Positions 50,284-59,710 of a DNA stretch of 64,000 bases are shown here, in pieces. A model generated the notes under the pieces. That model ran no database searches. It was not told the DNA's origin and was given only the letters and a program-made list of their open reading frames with translations. This stretch comes from Oceanicoccus sp. Its GTDB lineage: Bacteria; Pseudomonadota; Gammaproteobacteria; Pseudomonadales; Dasaniaceae. Numbering within the stretch: the stretch's first letter is position 1; each line of letters opens with the position of its first letter. A program made the position numbers and the translations under genes. Location of the stretch: NCBI RefSeq assembly GCF_029238675.1, contig NZ_JAQWFR010000027.1, forward strand, positions 18,807 to 82,806, read 5' to 3'.

Positions 50284-52332
50284 ATGCAGGAAAACCACAT
50301 AGCCTATATTAGCTACTCCGCAGGTAGCGTCGCATTCGCATTACTGACCGTCGCTTTTGTTTATTCATGGAGGATAAAACTTACTCACTACTCACTCATT
50401 ATTGCCAGCACCATCACCGCACTCTGGAATCTGGCCATAGCCGCCAACTACCAGTATGTTAGCCTTGAGCGAGAATACCTGCTAATGCTGGAAACCCTGC
50501 GTTATGGTGCCTGGATAGCCGCATTGCTAGCCTCACTACAGCACACCCTGGGGCAAAAACTGGAAGCGAAGCTCCGATATTCCATCAATGGGCTCTGGCT
50601 GATTAGCCTCTTCTTAATCATCGGCCTAAGTGCCGCCCACCACCCCTTGATTCAGGACAGCAACCTGCTGATCTGGAATAGCCTGATTCTCTCTATTGCC
50701 GGCCTTGTTACAGTTGAGCAGCTTTACAGAAATACCAGCCAGCAACGGTTAATGAAGCTAATCAGTGTGGCTATCGGTGCACTGTTCGCCTACGACATTT
50801 ACCTGTTTTCATACAGCTTGATTTTCAACCAAATAGATGTGGGGCTTTGGCAATCAAGGGGAGCCGTTAATGGGCTGGCGGCACTGGCCCTGTGCCTGGG
50901 CTCATTGGCCCTGACATCACAGAAGTCAGAACGCTCGGTACTCTCAGTATCTCGCCCTGTTGCCTTCTATACCACCAGCATGTCAGTGGCTGGCAGCTTC
51001 CTTGCGCTGATTGCCGTCGGTGGTTACTACGTCCAGCTTTATGGCGGCCGCTGGGGAAGCGTGGTTCAGGTGGCCATCTTGTTTGGTGCACTGTTTACCA
51101 CTGTTATCCTGTTCGTCTCAAGCACCATCCGCTCACGTATCAATGTCTGGATCAGCAAGCACTTTTTTCGTCACAAATACGACTACCGGGCGGAGTGGTT
51201 GGGCCTGATTAGCTCACTCACACAATCTACAGCTCAAGACAACTTTCACGAACGAGCTATTAACATGGTGGCCTCTATTTTTAAAAGTGAAGGGGGCGCC
51301 CTTTGGCTGGAAAGCCAGCGCGCCTACCGGCCCGTGCAAACCCACAATATGGAAAATATCTCACCGGAAATGACAGAAGAACTCAACACCCCCTTCTGCC
51401 AACTAATGATTGAAAAGGAATGGGTATTTTCTCCCCACGGCACTGGCAAAGCATCAATGGGCACTGCCAATAGCCAACTGCCCCCATGGATTTATGACAT
51501 TCCCGATTTATGGCTGGTGCTGCCGCTACTTACCGAAACCAGGCTATTAGGGTTTATTGCACTTAAAGAGCCCAAACACGACACCTCCCTGACCTGGGAA
51601 GACCTGGATCTGCTAAAAACCGTAGGGCGACAGGTGGCCAGCTACCTTGACCGCCACGAGGCTGCTGAACAACTAGCCCGCTCAAAACAATTTGATGCCT
51701 TTAACAAACTCACCGCCTTCATCATGCACGACCTTAAAAACCTGATCGCACAACAGGGACTGGTGGTAGAAAATGCCGCCAGGCACAAAGAGAACCCAGC
51801 CTTTGTCGAAGATGCCATCAAAACCATTGATAACTCCGTCGGTAGAATGAGCAACCTGCTGCGCAAGCTGCAACAACAGGAAGCCAGTGAAGTTAAAAGC
51901 CTGGAGCTGCACAAAGTGTTAATGGAGGCCGCTAAAAAATGCCAGGACCATAAGCCCTCTGCTTCATTGCGACTAGAGAGTAAAGATATAAAAGTCGTGG
52001 CTGACCAGGACCTATTAATTATGGTCTTAGCCAATATTATTAAAAATGGACAAGAAGCCACACAGAACTCAGGTTTTGTGGATGTCACTTTACGCCAAGA
52101 GGGAAAAAATGCCATTATAACCATCGAAGATAATGGCTCAGGCATGGAAGAAGACTTTATCCGTCATCGCCTGTTTAAACCCTTTGATACAACCAAATCA
52201 GGAAAAGGCATGGGTATTGGTGTTTACCAGACCCAGGAATTTATCGTCGATATGGGTGGCAATATTAATGTCGAAAGTACACCCGGCGAAGGTTCTACAT
52301 TCACCATCTCCATTCCCGCTAACGCCCTATAA
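50284..52332 (+). CDS. prsK: PEP-CTERM/XrtA-system histidine kinase PrsK
   Basis: 682 residues. About eight TM helices fill residues ~1-290 (SYSAGSVAFALLTVAFVYSW and others), followed by a GAF-like region (~310-450), a kinase HisKA-like box AFIMHDLKNLIAQQGLVVEN, and HATPase motifs NIIKNGQEAT, IEDNGSGMEE and GKGMGIGVYQTQEF. This architecture is that of the PEP-CTERM-linked sensor kinase PrsK. It phosphorylates PrsR, whose gene starts 18 bp later. The signal is unknown. Confidence 0.93.
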   Translation: MQENHIAYISYSAGSVAFALLTVAFVYSWRIKLTHYSLIIASTITALWNLAIAANYQYVSLEREYLLMLETLRYGAWIAALLASLQHTLGQKLEAKLRYSINGLWLISLFLIIGLSAAHHPLIQDSNLLIWNSLILSIAGLVTVEQLYRNTSQQRLMKLISVAIGALFAYDIYLFSYSLIFNQIDVGLWQSRGAVNGLAALALCLGSLALTSQKSERSVLSVSRPVAFYTTSMSVAGSFLALIAVGGYYVQLYGGRWGSVVQVAILFGALFTTVILFVSSTIRSRINVWISKHFFRHKYDYRAEWLGLISSLTQSTAQDNFHERAINMVASIFKSEGGALWLESQRAYRPVQTHNMENISPEMTEELNTPFCQLMIEKEWVFSPHGTGKASMGTANSQLPPWIYDIPDLWLVLPLLTETRLLGFIALKEPKHDTSLTWEDLDLLKTVGRQVASYLDRHEAAEQLARSKQFDAFNKLTAFIMHDLKNLIAQQGLVVENAARHKENPAFVEDAIKTIDNSVGRMSNLLRKLQQQEASEVKSLELHKVLMEAAKKCQDHKPSASLRLESKDIKVVADQDLLIMVLANIIKNGQEATQNSGFVDVTLRQEGKNAIITIEDNGSGMEEDFIRHRLFKPFDTTKSGKGMGIGVYQTQEFIVDMGGNINVESTPGEGSTFTISIPANAL

Positions 52333-52349
52333 ATGACCCAGAAAAATTT

Positions 52350-53699
52350 ATGAGCAAAGACACCGAAAAAACACTGCTAATCGTTGAAGATGATGCAGGA
52401 CTACAAAGCCAACTCCGCTGGCACTTCGACAAGTACAACGTAATTATTGCCGGCGACCGGCAAGCAGCCATCGCCGCAGTACGCCAACACGAGCCCGCCG
52501 TTATATTGCAGGACCTTGGCCTACCGCCGGATGAAGAAGGCGTAGAAGAAGGCTTTAAAACCGTTCAAGAGGTCAGCAGCCTCTCTCCATCGTCAAAAAT
52601 CATTGTTGTTACCGGCAACCACGATTACGAAAATGCGGTAAGAGCGGTAGCTCTGGGTGCTTATGATTTTTATCAAAAGCCGATCAATACCGAAACACTG
52701 GACCTGATTGTACAGCGCGCCTACCAGATGTTCGCACTGGAAGAGCAAAACAGAAAACTCCACAATCAGCAGACATCCCCCCTTAACGGCGTTATCGCGT
52801 CAGACCCGCAAATGTTACGTATTTGCGGCACCATTGAAAAAGTAGCCCCCACAACAGTCACCACAACACTACTCGGTGAAAGCGGAACCGGTAAAGAAGT
52901 CTTCGCCAAAGCTATCCATACTATTAGCCCACGAAAAGACAACCGCTTTGTTGCGATTAACTGCGCCGCTGTTCCTGAAAACCTGATGGAAAGCGAATTA
53001 TTCGGTTATGAAAAAGGCGCATTTACCGGTGCCAACAAACAAACCATCGGCAAAGTCGAAGTCGCCCAGGAAGGCACGCTCTTTCTCGACGAGATTGGCG
53101 ATATGCCACTGCCACTGCAAGCTAAATTACTGCGCTTTTTACAAGAGCGAGTCATTGAGCGAGTGGGTGGGCGAGCAGAAATCCCGGTCGATGTTAGAGT
53201 CGTTTGCGCTACCAATAAAAACCTGGAAGACATGGTCGCCGAAGGCACCTTCCGGGAAGATTTGTATTACCGAATTTGTGAAATGGTCATTAACATTCCG
53301 CCACTGCGGGAAAGAGAGGGCGATAAAATTCTATTAGCCCGACACTTCCTTGAAACCATGACCGCCGACCAAAAAAGCAAAGTGACCAGCTTCTCTACTG
53401 AGGCCACTCAAGCTATAGAATCCTACCCCTGGCCGGGCAACATCCGTGAGATGGAAAATAAAATCAAGCGCGCCGTTATTATGTGTGACACCAAACATAT
53501 CACCCCGGATGATTTAAGCATTAGCAAGGTAGAAAATTTCTCAATCAACCTGCGCCAGGTTCGCCAGGAAGCAGAAAAAAGCGCCATTAATCGAGCACTT
53601 TCAATGACCGACGGAAATTATTCAGCCGCGGCAAAACTACTTGGCGTCACACGGCCCACACTCTATGACCTGGTAAAAAAATATGACCTCACAGATTAA
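52350..53699 (+). CDS. prsR: PEP-CTERM-box sigma-54 response regulator PrsR
   Basis: 449 residues. Receiver with Asp55 (VILQDLGLPP) and Lys110; sigma-54 AAA+ domain with Walker A GESGTGKE (176-183), GAFTGA (223-228), GTLFLDEIGDM and R-finger region. A Fis-type helix-turn-helix ends the protein (GNYSAAAKLLGVTRPTLYDL). With PrsK it activates RpoN-dependent PEP-CTERM promoters; such control has been shown in Zoogloea. The PEP-CTERM gene at 56645 carries a matching sigma-54 promoter. Confidence 0.95.
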   Translation: MSKDTEKTLLIVEDDAGLQSQLRWHFDKYNVIIAGDRQAAIAAVRQHEPAVILQDLGLPPDEEGVEEGFKTVQEVSSLSPSSKIIVVTGNHDYENAVRAVALGAYDFYQKPINTETLDLIVQRAYQMFALEEQNRKLHNQQTSPLNGVIASDPQMLRICGTIEKVAPTTVTTTLLGESGTGKEVFAKAIHTISPRKDNRFVAINCAAVPENLMESELFGYEKGAFTGANKQTIGKVEVAQEGTLFLDEIGDMPLPLQAKLLRFLQERVIERVGGRAEIPVDVRVVCATNKNLEDMVAEGTFREDLYYRICEMVINIPPLREREGDKILLARHFLETMTADQKSKVTSFSTEATQAIESYPWPGNIREMENKIKRAVIMCDTKHITPDDLSISKVENFSINLRQVRQEAEKSAINRALSMTDGNYSAAAKLLGVTRPTLYDLVKKYDLTD

Positions 53700-53791
53700 T
53701 AACCACTGAACCAAAATATGACAGAACCAAAAAATGACATCTGTTTTTAGTAACAGACAAGAGCAAACAGGATTGCGGAGAATACCAGACC

Positions 53792-56422
53792 ATGAAAATA
53801 CCAAACTTCAGAGTCAGCGCCAAAAATATAGTCTACACAGCATTACTTTCAGCCAGCCTGATCATCATCGGTTGTGGCGACCAGACAGCAGACAATGCCA
53901 AACAAGCAGAAATTCACCAAAAAACAGCTGCCTCCTATATTCAACAAGGTCAGTACCGTGCAGCTATTATCGAAGCGCGCAATGTCATTAAATACTCCCC
54001 CGATTCAGTACAAGGCCATCTGCTACTGGCCAGCATCTACAACAAACTAGGCAATAGCTTTGGCACCATCAATATTCTGGAACCTCTTCTGACCGACAAC
54101 GCCAAAGACATTAGCCTGCCATTAGCAACAGCCTATGCAGCCGTCGGCAAATACCAATCGGCAATCAACACGCTAAAAAATATTGACCAACAATCAACAG
54201 CAGCCCAGCTAATTCAAGCCCGTATTGAAGCAGGCCTAAAGAACACTAAAGAAGCCGAACAAATTTATACTGACCTGCTAGCCAAGGACGCAGGCAATGC
54301 AGCGATAACGATTGAATTAATCAAACTGCAGCTACAAAGCGGCGAACAGCAAAAAGCGATATCAACACTTAATACATTACTTCAACAACGGCCCAACAAC
54401 CCGCAAGCCCTGTTTTTGAAAGCGCAAGCCGCTTATTTCAGTAATGACCTGAACAGTGCCGAAGACTACCTGACACAGGCACTGCAAAACTTACGCGAAA
54501 CAGACCTGATGGAGCCTCTTAAAGGTAAAGTGCTATCACAACTGGCGCAAACCCTTACTGAACTTGGTCGCACCAGTGAAAGCCTGATCTACACCAAACT
54601 TCTCGCCGAAGCCAACCCGGAAGCCCATAAAGCCAGGCAGCAATTTAATGAAGCCTTAGGCCTCTACCAGTCAGGCGAAGTAGAAAAAGCAGAAGAACTG
54701 CTGATCAAAATTTATCAAGACTACCCCAGCAACAATATCAGCGGCATGCTACTGGGGATGATTAACCTGCAACAAGGAGACATAGAAGAAGCCGGGGAAT
54801 TACTCGAAGACAATATTGATGCCGAAACCTCAAGCAGCCAAGTCATTAGCTCAACGGCCCTCACCCAACTGCGCCTCAACAAACCGGAAAAAGCCGTAGC
54901 ATTACTGGAAAAAGCCCTGCTGTCCCGCCCTGAAGATGCCAGCATTCAAGCCGTTTACGGACTGGCACTGTTAAATATCGATAACACCGACACCCGCGCA
55001 GCACTGGCACTACAAAAAGCCCTGGCCATCGATCCCAGCCGGCATAAATTACACACCATTTTGGCGAGCCATTTTTTAGCCCTGGGGAAAAACCAACAGG
55101 CCTATGCTCAATATAATACAGCTCTGGGAAAAGTCCCTGCAGACAGAACTGTCCGAGATAGCTATCTTCGCGCACTACTGCAAAACGGTGAGCAAGAGAA
55201 AGCCCTGCAATTAGTAAACAGTTTTATCCAACAGTCCCCTGAAGACCCCAGCGTATACCTGCAAGCCACCGGTGTTCACCTCGCCAACAAAGACCAGGCC
55301 GCCGCTGAAAAAAGCCTCAACAAAACCCTTAGCCTGGCCCCCAATAACGTTCCCGCCTTATTGGGTCTTGGCCGGCTACAATTAATCAATCAACAATGGT
55401 CTAAAAGCACTGAAAGCTTTCGCAAAGCCGTCGCTGAAAACCCCAGCGCCGCTGGCTACAAAGGACTGATTACTGCCCAGCAGGCGCAAAAGCAAGGCGA
55501 CAAAATCATCAGCGAACTAACCGCCGAAGCTACAACCACACCAGACAATGCCATCTTGCACACCGTATTAGCAGAGTATTTCGCCCGGGAAAACCAGGCA
55601 GACATGGCATTGAAATATGCCGACAGTGCCATCGCCACAAAACCTGTTTCCAACTATGCCAGCAATACGGCCATTACCATTTATAGAAGCCTGTCAAAAC
55701 GCCTGCTAGCCAGCGGTGATATTGATAGGGCACGCAAGCGGCTGGCAGCAGCCCTTGAACTGGCCCCGAGTAACAATGCACTGCTCGGCGACCTTATTGA
55801 CCTTGAACTACAAAGTAAAAACTACAGCGAAGCTACAAACATTGCCGACCAAATAGAACTTGCAGAGCAAGGAGAATTGGCAGGCAAATATTTCAAGGGC
55901 AAAATATTTGTCGCGCAGCAGCAGTGGCCTGAAGCTATCAGCAACCTTAAGGCTGCCTGGGAAATATCCCCCACTGATCGAGTCGGCTCACTGTATTACC
56001 GCACACTCAAAAAGGCCGGCGATCAAGAGCAAGCCAGCAAGCTGCTAGACAGCTGGATTAATGCACTGCCCCAGTCATCCACACCCTTAACCTTTAAAGC
56101 CTTAGAACTTCATCAAAAAGACAGCCATAAGGCGGCTGCCGACTATTACAACCAAGCCATCAGCCTGAACCCTTCAGACGCTATGGCCCTTAACAACCTG
56201 GCTTGGCTGTATTTCGAAACTGACAACCCTGCAGCATTAGAAACCGCCCGCAAAGCGACGACACTGGCCCCTGGCAACCCAGCGATTTTAGACACCTACG
56301 GCTGGATTGAGGTCAATAAAGGAGACAAAGCAAAAGGCCTGGCTGCGCTGAAAAAAGCTGCGGAGTTGGCGCCAGGTAACCAGGAAATTAGTGATCATTA
56401 CCAAAGTGCAAAGAGCTTATAA
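53792..56422 (+). CDS. prsT: XrtA/PEP-CTERM-system TPR lipoprotein PrsT
   Basis: 876 residues. A lipobox IIIGC near residue 29 predicts an outer-membrane-facing lipoprotein. From ~40 to the end the chain is a run of TPR-like helix pairs with recurring A..A..L and P..A spacing (LLLASIYNKLGN; LFLKAQAAYFSNDLNSAEDY; LALQKALAIDPSRHKLH; LNNLAWLYFE). It matches PrsT, the TPR protein of exosortase/EPS loci, and probably scaffolds polymer export. It follows prsR by 92 bp. Confidence 0.93.
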   Translation: MKIPNFRVSAKNIVYTALLSASLIIIGCGDQTADNAKQAEIHQKTAASYIQQGQYRAAIIEARNVIKYSPDSVQGHLLLASIYNKLGNSFGTINILEPLLTDNAKDISLPLATAYAAVGKYQSAINTLKNIDQQSTAAQLIQARIEAGLKNTKEAEQIYTDLLAKDAGNAAITIELIKLQLQSGEQQKAISTLNTLLQQRPNNPQALFLKAQAAYFSNDLNSAEDYLTQALQNLRETDLMEPLKGKVLSQLAQTLTELGRTSESLIYTKLLAEANPEAHKARQQFNEALGLYQSGEVEKAEELLIKIYQDYPSNNISGMLLGMINLQQGDIEEAGELLEDNIDAETSSSQVISSTALTQLRLNKPEKAVALLEKALLSRPEDASIQAVYGLALLNIDNTDTRAALALQKALAIDPSRHKLHTILASHFLALGKNQQAYAQYNTALGKVPADRTVRDSYLRALLQNGEQEKALQLVNSFIQQSPEDPSVYLQATGVHLANKDQAAAEKSLNKTLSLAPNNVPALLGLGRLQLINQQWSKSTESFRKAVAENPSAAGYKGLITAQQAQKQGDKIISELTAEATTTPDNAILHTVLAEYFARENQADMALKYADSAIATKPVSNYASNTAITIYRSLSKRLLASGDIDRARKRLAAALELAPSNNALLGDLIDLELQSKNYSEATNIADQIELAEQGELAGKYFKGKIFVAQQQWPEAISNLKAAWEISPTDRVGSLYYRTLKKAGDQEQASKLLDSWINALPQSSTPLTFKALELHQKDSHKAAADYYNQAISLNPSDAMALNNLAWLYFETDNPAALETARKATTLAPGNPAILDTYGWIEVNKGDKAKGLAALKKAAELAPGNQEISDHYQSAKSL

Positions 56423-56519
56423 AACGCCTGGGCCAAAGCACGTAATCCAACCTTCAATTCCGGCAGTTCTCCACCGCAAAAAGCTGTCGGAATAGCTTAC
56501 AAATCCCCCTCCAACCGCC

Positions 56520-56537
56520 AATACCAAAAATGGTATT
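56520..56537. promoter_or_regulatory. Palindrome upstream of the PEP-CTERM gene, candidate PrsR site
   Basis: AATACCA-AAAA-TGGTATT, perfect 7-bp arms with a 4-bp spacer, 30 bp upstream of the sigma-54 -24 element. Activators of sigma-54 promoters bind dimer palindromes upstream. It is the only strong palindrome in the 220-bp gap after prsT. Confidence 0.5.
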
Positions 56538-56566
56538 TTTAAACATTATCAACACGTTAAAAAAAC

Positions 56567-56581
56567 TGGCACCATTCATGC
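56567..56581 (+). promoter_or_regulatory. Sigma-54 (RpoN) promoter of the PEP-CTERM gene
   Basis: TGGCAC-N5-ATGC with the GG and GC 12 bp apart matches the -24/-12 consensus (TGGCACG-N4-TTGCA) at all but two positions. The start codon lies 64 bp downstream, and an AGGACAGG ribosome site precedes it. Confidence 0.75.
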
Positions 56582-56644
56582 TTAGTGTGAATAGTTACAT
56601 TTATATTATCTTTGGATCTCACATCTACTTAAAAGGACAGGACA

Positions 56645-57256
56645 ATGAAGTCTATTAAATTCATCGGTGCAGCAGCACTACTAGTATCACTCTCAATTAG
56701 CGCTACTGCCGGTTTATTAAAAACCGATGGTGGTGTAGAACTTGAAATATTCAGCACTAACGACATAATCCCCAACGGCTCTGGTGAAGAGTATAACATT
56801 GGCGCAAACGTGACTTATGACGGTTTTTTCACATTAGCCAAGTATACCTTTCTCGGTAAAGAAGCAGGTTTCATTAATCAATTCAACGTTGGTAGCGAAC
56901 AGCTTAAAAATACCGATGCGGTTGGTTCAAGCTTTACGGTAAGCAACCTGGGCGCACCATTAGGCGTAGACCAGGTCTTGGATTTTAACTTCTATTCAGA
57001 GAACGTAAGTGCAGGCGTTACCAATGGTGCCAACAACCCTCTTGGCTCACCGCAGTCGTTCGCAGTTATTCTTGATTACACCCTCAACGGTAACTTTTAT
57101 GATGCCGTCTTATTGTTTGATGACTCTGGTGCCGACCAGGACGACAACCATGACGATATGATCGTTGGTGTTAATGTGTATGTTCCAGAACCTGGTTCAT
57201 TAGCGCTACTGGGTCTTGGCCTGGCTGGCTTAGGCATTAGCCGTCGCCAGAAGTAA
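56645..57256 (+). CDS. PEP-CTERM sorting-domain protein
   Basis: 203 residues. An N-terminal signal peptide (IKFIGAAALLVSLSISATAG) is followed by a beta-rich middle (GANVTYDGFFTLAKYTF; DQVLDFNFYSENV; FAVILDYTLNGNFY; VLLFDDSGADQDDNHDD). The C-terminus has VPEPGSLALLGLGLAG and a basic tail (SRRQK), the exosortase sorting signal. Exosortase A removes it and the protein is exported or anchored with polysaccharide. Acidic DDNHDDMI may bind Ca. It is controlled by the upstream sigma-54 promoter and ends at a strong terminator. Confidence 0.95.
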   Translation: MKSIKFIGAAALLVSLSISATAGLLKTDGGVELEIFSTNDIIPNGSGEEYNIGANVTYDGFFTLAKYTFLGKEAGFINQFNVGSEQLKNTDAVGSSFTVSNLGAPLGVDQVLDFNFYSENVSAGVTNGANNPLGSPQSFAVILDYTLNGNFYDAVLLFDDSGADQDDNHDDMIVGVNVYVPEPGSLALLGLGLAGLGISRRQK

Positions 57257-57270
57257 TAGCGATTAGTGTA

Positions 57271-57298
57271 AAAAAAGCGAGCTAAGCTCGCTTTTTTT
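57271..57298 (+). terminator. Terminator after the PEP-CTERM gene
   Basis: GCGAGC-TAA-GCTCGC flanked by A-run and seven T. It works in both directions and separates this gene from the convergent glycosyltransferase. Confidence 0.9.
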
Positions 57299-57333
57299 AT
57301 ACCTTTTAATTCTAAAGACATCCACTCAATATT

Positions 57334-58482
57334 TTATTTCAAACATTCAATACCTTCGCTATACACTTGAACCATCGCTTGCGCGTTACCTCTGGCGGAA
57401 TACTTCAAAGGTAAAACCAAATCCTCGCGCCCAGCGCTATCCAGCAAACTCAAAACAGCCTCAACATAAGCCTCATACCTATGCCGACTCACCAAGGCAC
57501 AACCATCTACCCCAGATAACAACGGCACCAAACCACCCACTGCATGAGCCACAATAGGCACCCCTAGCGCTAATGACTCCAGGGCAGTCATAGGCAGCCC
57601 CTCATGATCAGAGCACATCACCAATACATCCAGGCCCTTAATGATTTTAGCAACATCGCCTCGGTGGCCATAAAAAATTACCTTTCCTTCCAGGCCAGCA
57701 TTTGTAGCCTGACTCTTTAACATTTCCAGCAAGGGGCCATCTCCAACAATATGAAAACGGTACTCACTGCCCCCGGATTCAATCAAGGTTTTTGCCATCG
57801 CAAGAAATATGTCGACTCTTTTTACAGCCACTAATCGACCAACCATTCCAATATGCTTTACCCTAGAATCACCCTCAAAACCTGCATCATCAAAACCCAG
57901 ACTTTGCACGCTACCCAGGGCAGCCTCATCAACACCATTGAGCACCACCCTTATATGCTCCGGCGGATATTTATCACTAAGCTGGTCCGCCAAAGGCTGT
58001 GATACTGCAATCACATGGCTCTGCAAATAACGCCCAACCCACTGGTCCAACCGGCTAATAAACCACTTGGCGGTTTGCTTATAAAAGGAGTAACTAAATT
58101 CAGGCGCACCATGCACCGTTCTCAGACTATAGGCTCTAACCGAAAAGTGATTAGCCAGTGCACCCAGGATATTTTCTTTAAGGCGATGGGTATGGATAAT
58201 GTGAGGCTGAATCTGACCCATAAGGCCCTGCAGGTGCCTAAAGATTTGCCAGCTACTATGTTGAGACTCCTCAATAACGAACACTGAGACCCCAGTGTCG
58301 CGTAGACGCCGCGCCAACTCATCCTCATTCATCAAGACCACATAAAGCTCATTACCCTCCATAGCGGCCAGTGTCTTCACCAAGGTAAAAAGCTGCACCT
58401 CAGCACCGGCCCACAAATCACCCGAAGCGATATGCATAATGCGCATCACCTGATTAGTAGAAGACAAAGAAGGCACTTCCAT
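57334..58482 (-). CDS. Glycosyltransferase family 4
   Basis: 382 residues, GT-B fold. The N-domain starts RIMHIASGDLWAGAEVQLFT. The C-domain has HIGMVGRLVAVKRVDIFLAMA, FHIVGDGPLLEML, and the EX7E-type SDHEGLPMTALESLALGVPIV. It transfers a nucleotide-sugar-derived residue to a polysaccharide or lipid acceptor. The start is an ATG at 58482; downstream ATGs at 58446 and 58437 are alternatives. It is divergent from the GT2 gene. Confidence 0.92.
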   Translation of the reverse strand: MEVPSLSSTNQVMRIMHIASGDLWAGAEVQLFTLVKTLAAMEGNELYVVLMNEDELARRLRDTGVSVFVIEESQHSSWQIFRHLQGLMGQIQPHIIHTHRLKENILGALANHFSVRAYSLRTVHGAPEFSYSFYKQTAKWFISRLDQWVGRYLQSHVIAVSQPLADQLSDKYPPEHIRVVLNGVDEAALGSVQSLGFDDAGFEGDSRVKHIGMVGRLVAVKRVDIFLAMAKTLIESGGSEYRFHIVGDGPLLEMLKSQATNAGLEGKVIFYGHRGDVAKIIKGLDVLVMCSDHEGLPMTALESLALGVPIVAHAVGGLVPLLSGVDGCALVSRHRYEAYVEAVLSLLDSAGREDLVLPLKYSARGNAQAMVQVYSEGIECLK

Positions 58483-58573
58483 TTACACTGCTACCCAGTT
58501 GTTTATTAAAAATAACGACTCTAAAATTAACCACTGCCCATGTAGGCTACCAATAAGGATAACGGTTCTTAGC

Positions 58574-59710
58574 ATGCTTGTAACATTATTTTGGCTGCTC
58601 GCCTTTTGCGCGCTTTATAGCTACTTTATTTACCCTGCTATTTTATGGTGTCTTGCCAAGGGAAAAACTGACCCCGAACTTTCCACCACCACCACAACAC
58701 CCAGCCTAAGTCTTATCATTACCGCCTATAACGAAGCGGGCCGTATTAAGAGCAAAATCGACAACACACTTATACTCAAGGCCAGCAACCCCGAGCTAGA
58801 AATTATTATTGCCTCCGACTGCTCCGATGACGACACTGACAATATCGTTAATGAGTATGCCGACCAGGGCATAAAACTTGTAAGAGCACCGGAACGGCTG
58901 GGCAAAGAACACGCTCAACTTTGCGCGATTAAAGAGGCCACAGGGGAAGTACTAATATTCTCTGATGTAGCCACACAAATACCTGAAGACGCCATCAGCA
59001 ATCTTAGCCGCTACTTTAGCGACCCTACCATTGGATCCGTCTCAAGCGAAGACCGCTTTATCAGTAATCATGGTGAAATAGCCGGCGAAGGGGCCTATGT
59101 GCGTTATGAAATGTGGCTGCGCAGCCTGGAATCAAAAGTGGGTGGACTGGTCGGCCTAAGCGGATCATTTTTTGCCGCCCGCAAAGAAATCTGCCAGAGC
59201 TGGGATATTCACTCACCCAGCGATTTTAATACCGCATTGAATACCGCCAGCCATGAATTAAGGGCAATAACAGCCCCAGATGTATTGGGCCACTACCAGG
59301 ACTTAAGCGACCCCAGCAAAGAGTATGCAAGAAAAACACGCACCATCATTCGTGGCCTAACCTCACTAAGCCGTCATCCGCAGGCTCTAAACCCTTTCAA
59401 GCATGGTTTATTTGCCTTTCAGGTCATTAGCCATAAACTAATGCGCTGGTTAGAGCCCTGGTTTTTGATAGCCTTACTGGCGGTTAATTTTATGCTAGCC
59501 AGCCATCATGACTTTTTTACTGTCACATTACTCCTGCAGTGCCTATTTTACAGCCTGGCCTTATCAGCCCATTATTCTGAAAAAGTTAAAAACAATACTG
59601 TTGCAAAACTAGTCTACTTTTTTGTGCAAGTTAATATGGCTATCTTTGATGCTAGCTGCCAATTTTTAGCAGGTAAACGGATGAGCGTATGGCAACCTTC
59701 CGCTCGTTAA
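58574..59710 (+). CDS. Glycosyltransferase family 2, membrane-bound
   Basis: About 378 residues from the ATG at 58574 (MLVTLFWLLAFCALYSYFIY); the frame is open 25 codons further with a TTG. A TM segment opens the protein, then the GT2 domain (SLIITAYNEAGRIKSKIDNT; IIIASDCSDDDTD; LIFSDVATQIPEDA), where SDVAT is in the DxD position. The C-terminus has two or three TM segments. It probably polymerises or extends a polysaccharide at the inner membrane. Its stop overlaps the next gene by 22 nt. Confidence 0.88.
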   Translation: MLVTLFWLLAFCALYSYFIYPAILWCLAKGKTDPELSTTTTTPSLSLIITAYNEAGRIKSKIDNTLILKASNPELEIIIASDCSDDDTDNIVNEYADQGIKLVRAPERLGKEHAQLCAIKEATGEVLIFSDVATQIPEDAISNLSRYFSDPTIGSVSSEDRFISNHGEIAGEGAYVRYEMWLRSLESKVGGLVGLSGSFFAARKEICQSWDIHSPSDFNTALNTASHELRAITAPDVLGHYQDLSDPSKEYARKTRTIIRGLTSLSRHPQALNPFKHGLFAFQVISHKLMRWLEPWFLIALLAVNFMLASHHDFFTVTLLLQCLFYSLALSAHYSEKVKNNTVAKLVYFFVQVNMAIFDASCQFLAGKRMSVWQPSAR

